A stretch of 64,000 nt of DNA from Faecalibacterium prausnitzii (GTDB lineage Bacteria; Bacillota; Clostridia; Oscillospirales; Ruminococcaceae), in assembly GCF_003324185.1 (NCBI RefSeq), contig NZ_PXUP01000002.1:62001-126000 (forward strand), read 5' to 3'. Numbering within the stretch: the stretch's first letter is position 1; every line of letters begins with the position of its first letter. The notes below the pieces were generated by a model that was given only the letters and a program-made list of their open reading frames with translations, was not told the origin of the DNA and ran no database searches. Of this stretch, positions 63,277-64,000 are shown piece after piece. The position numbers and the translations under genes were made by a program.

Positions 63277-64000
63277 TGGCCGCAAATCCGCGTGCGGCAG
63301 CAGTTGCCGCACTGGTACGGCAGGAGCAGAACGGCTTTTCCAATCTGGTGCTGGACGCAGAGCTCAAGCGCCAGAAGCTGGAAGGCCGGGATAAGGCTTT
63401 TGCAAGTGCCATTTTCTACACCGTGCTGGAGCATCGCGGCACGCTGGACTATATTCTGGAGCAGTTTCTGCCCAAGGGTCTGGCAAAGCTGGATGCACCC
63501 GTGCGGGAAATTTTACGCGCTGCACTGGCACAGGCACGCTATATGCAGGTGCCTGTCTCTGCTGCGGTGAACGAGGCAGTCAAGCTGACCCGCACCTTTA
63601 AAAAATCCAGCGCCTCCGGCCTTGTCAATGCCGTGCTGCGCAAGGCCTGCGGCTATGATCTGGACGCTGCCGTTTTTACGGACGAGATCCAGCGCCTGAT
63701 GGTGCTTGGCTCTGCCGGGCGGGATGTGGCGGAATTCCTCCACAAAAATTACCCGGATGAAGCACTGGGCATCCTGACCTATCAGGCCGATGGCGGTTTG
63801 ACCAGTCTGCGTGCAAACCCCCTCAAGGCCAGCGCTGCACAGCTGTGCGCGCTGCTTACAGAGCAGGGCGCAGCAGAGGTGCGGCAGGGTATTGTGCCCG
63901 GCAGCGTGCTGGCACGATTTGCCGGCAGTCCGGCAGACAACGAACTGTTCCGACAGGGCTACTACCATGTGGAGGGACAGGCCAGCCAGCTGGCAGCCCT
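63276..64000 (+). CDS. rsmB: 16S rRNA cytosine-967 methyltransferase, N-terminal part (runs off the window)
   Basis: 241 codons are visible from ATG 63276, which overlaps the fmt stop. The N-terminal NusB-like helical domain is clear ('AANPRAAAVAALVRQEQNGF', 'DKAFASAIFYTVLEHRGTLD', 'VNEAVKLTRTFKKSSASGLVNAVLR', each quoted in part). The linker then reaches the start of the methyltransferase domain ('YYHVEGQASQLAA'). The catalytic Cys pair is outside the window. It is cut by the window end, not broken. Confidence 0.95.
   Translation, partial: MAANPRAAAVAALVRQEQNGFSNLVLDAELKRQKLEGRDKAFASAIFYTVLEHRGTLDYILEQFLPKGLAKLDAPVREILRAALAQARYMQVPVSAAVNEAVKLTRTFKKSSASGLVNAVLRKACGYDLDAAVFTDEIQRLMVLGSAGRDVAEFLHKNYPDEALGILTYQADGGLTSLRANPLKASAAQLCALLTEQGAAEVRQGIVPGSVLARFAGSPADNELFRQGYYHVEGQASQLAA

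Overview
The window looks like a stretch of chromosome from a G+C-rich member of the Clostridia, most likely Faecalibacterium or a close relative in the Oscillospiraceae/Ruminococcaceae. This rests on the Firmicutes-type gene orders (dnaG-rpoD, rpsL-rpsG-fusA, scpA-scpB, remA-gmk-priA-def-fmt-rsmB), GGAGG-type ribosome binding sites, a strongly G/C-biased third codon position, and sporulation-associated families beside an anaerobe's gene set. The genus is my inference; no database search was run. Almost all of the window is core genome. I see no prophage, CRISPR array, rRNA or tRNA, and only one insertion-sequence-derived gene.

Layout. 1-4300: a gene tail, then dgt, dnaG and rpoD. 4300-17240: a transcription/translation block, with rpoB-rpoC behind a strong promoter and long leader, rpsL-rpsG-fusA behind a second promoter, and tuf behind a third. 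17290-21030: a cysteine desulfurase (minus), a uracil permease with a leader-peptide attenuator, and a reverse-type rubrerythrin behind PerR-like boxes. 21235-25733 (minus): a copper operon (csoR, then copA with a fused CopZ that has its own start), an esterase-like protein, a DUF4250 protein and rpmB. 25927-31425: an M50 protease, scpAB, a DUF2953 protein, ytfJ, a pseudouridine synthase and a sodium-coupled transporter. 31561-34000: an AgrA/AgrC-like two-component pair and then a gene-free stretch that folds like a structured RNA. 34184-36337 (minus): a GntR regulator with pyrB and pyrI.

36514-45366: an acetyltransferase, pcrA with a Tyr/Gly/Ser-rich insert, thyX-tmk, a second acetyltransferase, mltG, a U32 peptidase-family protein and a membrane acyltransferase. 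45574-47332: flavodoxin, a DUF1540 protein, a HAD phosphatase and a YlmC-like protein. 47488-53429: a lipoteichoic-acid-synthase-like protein, rpsB-tsf, and a membrane glycerophosphodiesterase. 53799-56967: a three-gene biotin carboxyltransferase operon laid out like a soluble transcarboxylase. 57163-57504: a stand-alone HTH from an IS5-type transposase. 57773-64000: yicC-remA-gmk-priA-def-fmt-rsmB, running off the end.

Several genes connect functionally. Pyrimidine supply is represented by uraA, pyrB, pyrI, thyX and tmk, controlled apparently by a UTP-type attenuator in one place and a GntR protein in another. Glycerol-phosphate polymer metabolism is represented by the LtaS-like enzyme and the glycerophosphodiesterase. 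The points most worth a second look are the structured RNA locus at 33.6-33.9 kb, the uraA leader-peptide attenuator, the internal CopZ start inside copA, the FUS-like low-complexity segment of PcrA, the transcarboxylase-like operon, and a two-copy intergenic repeat placed between paired terminators.
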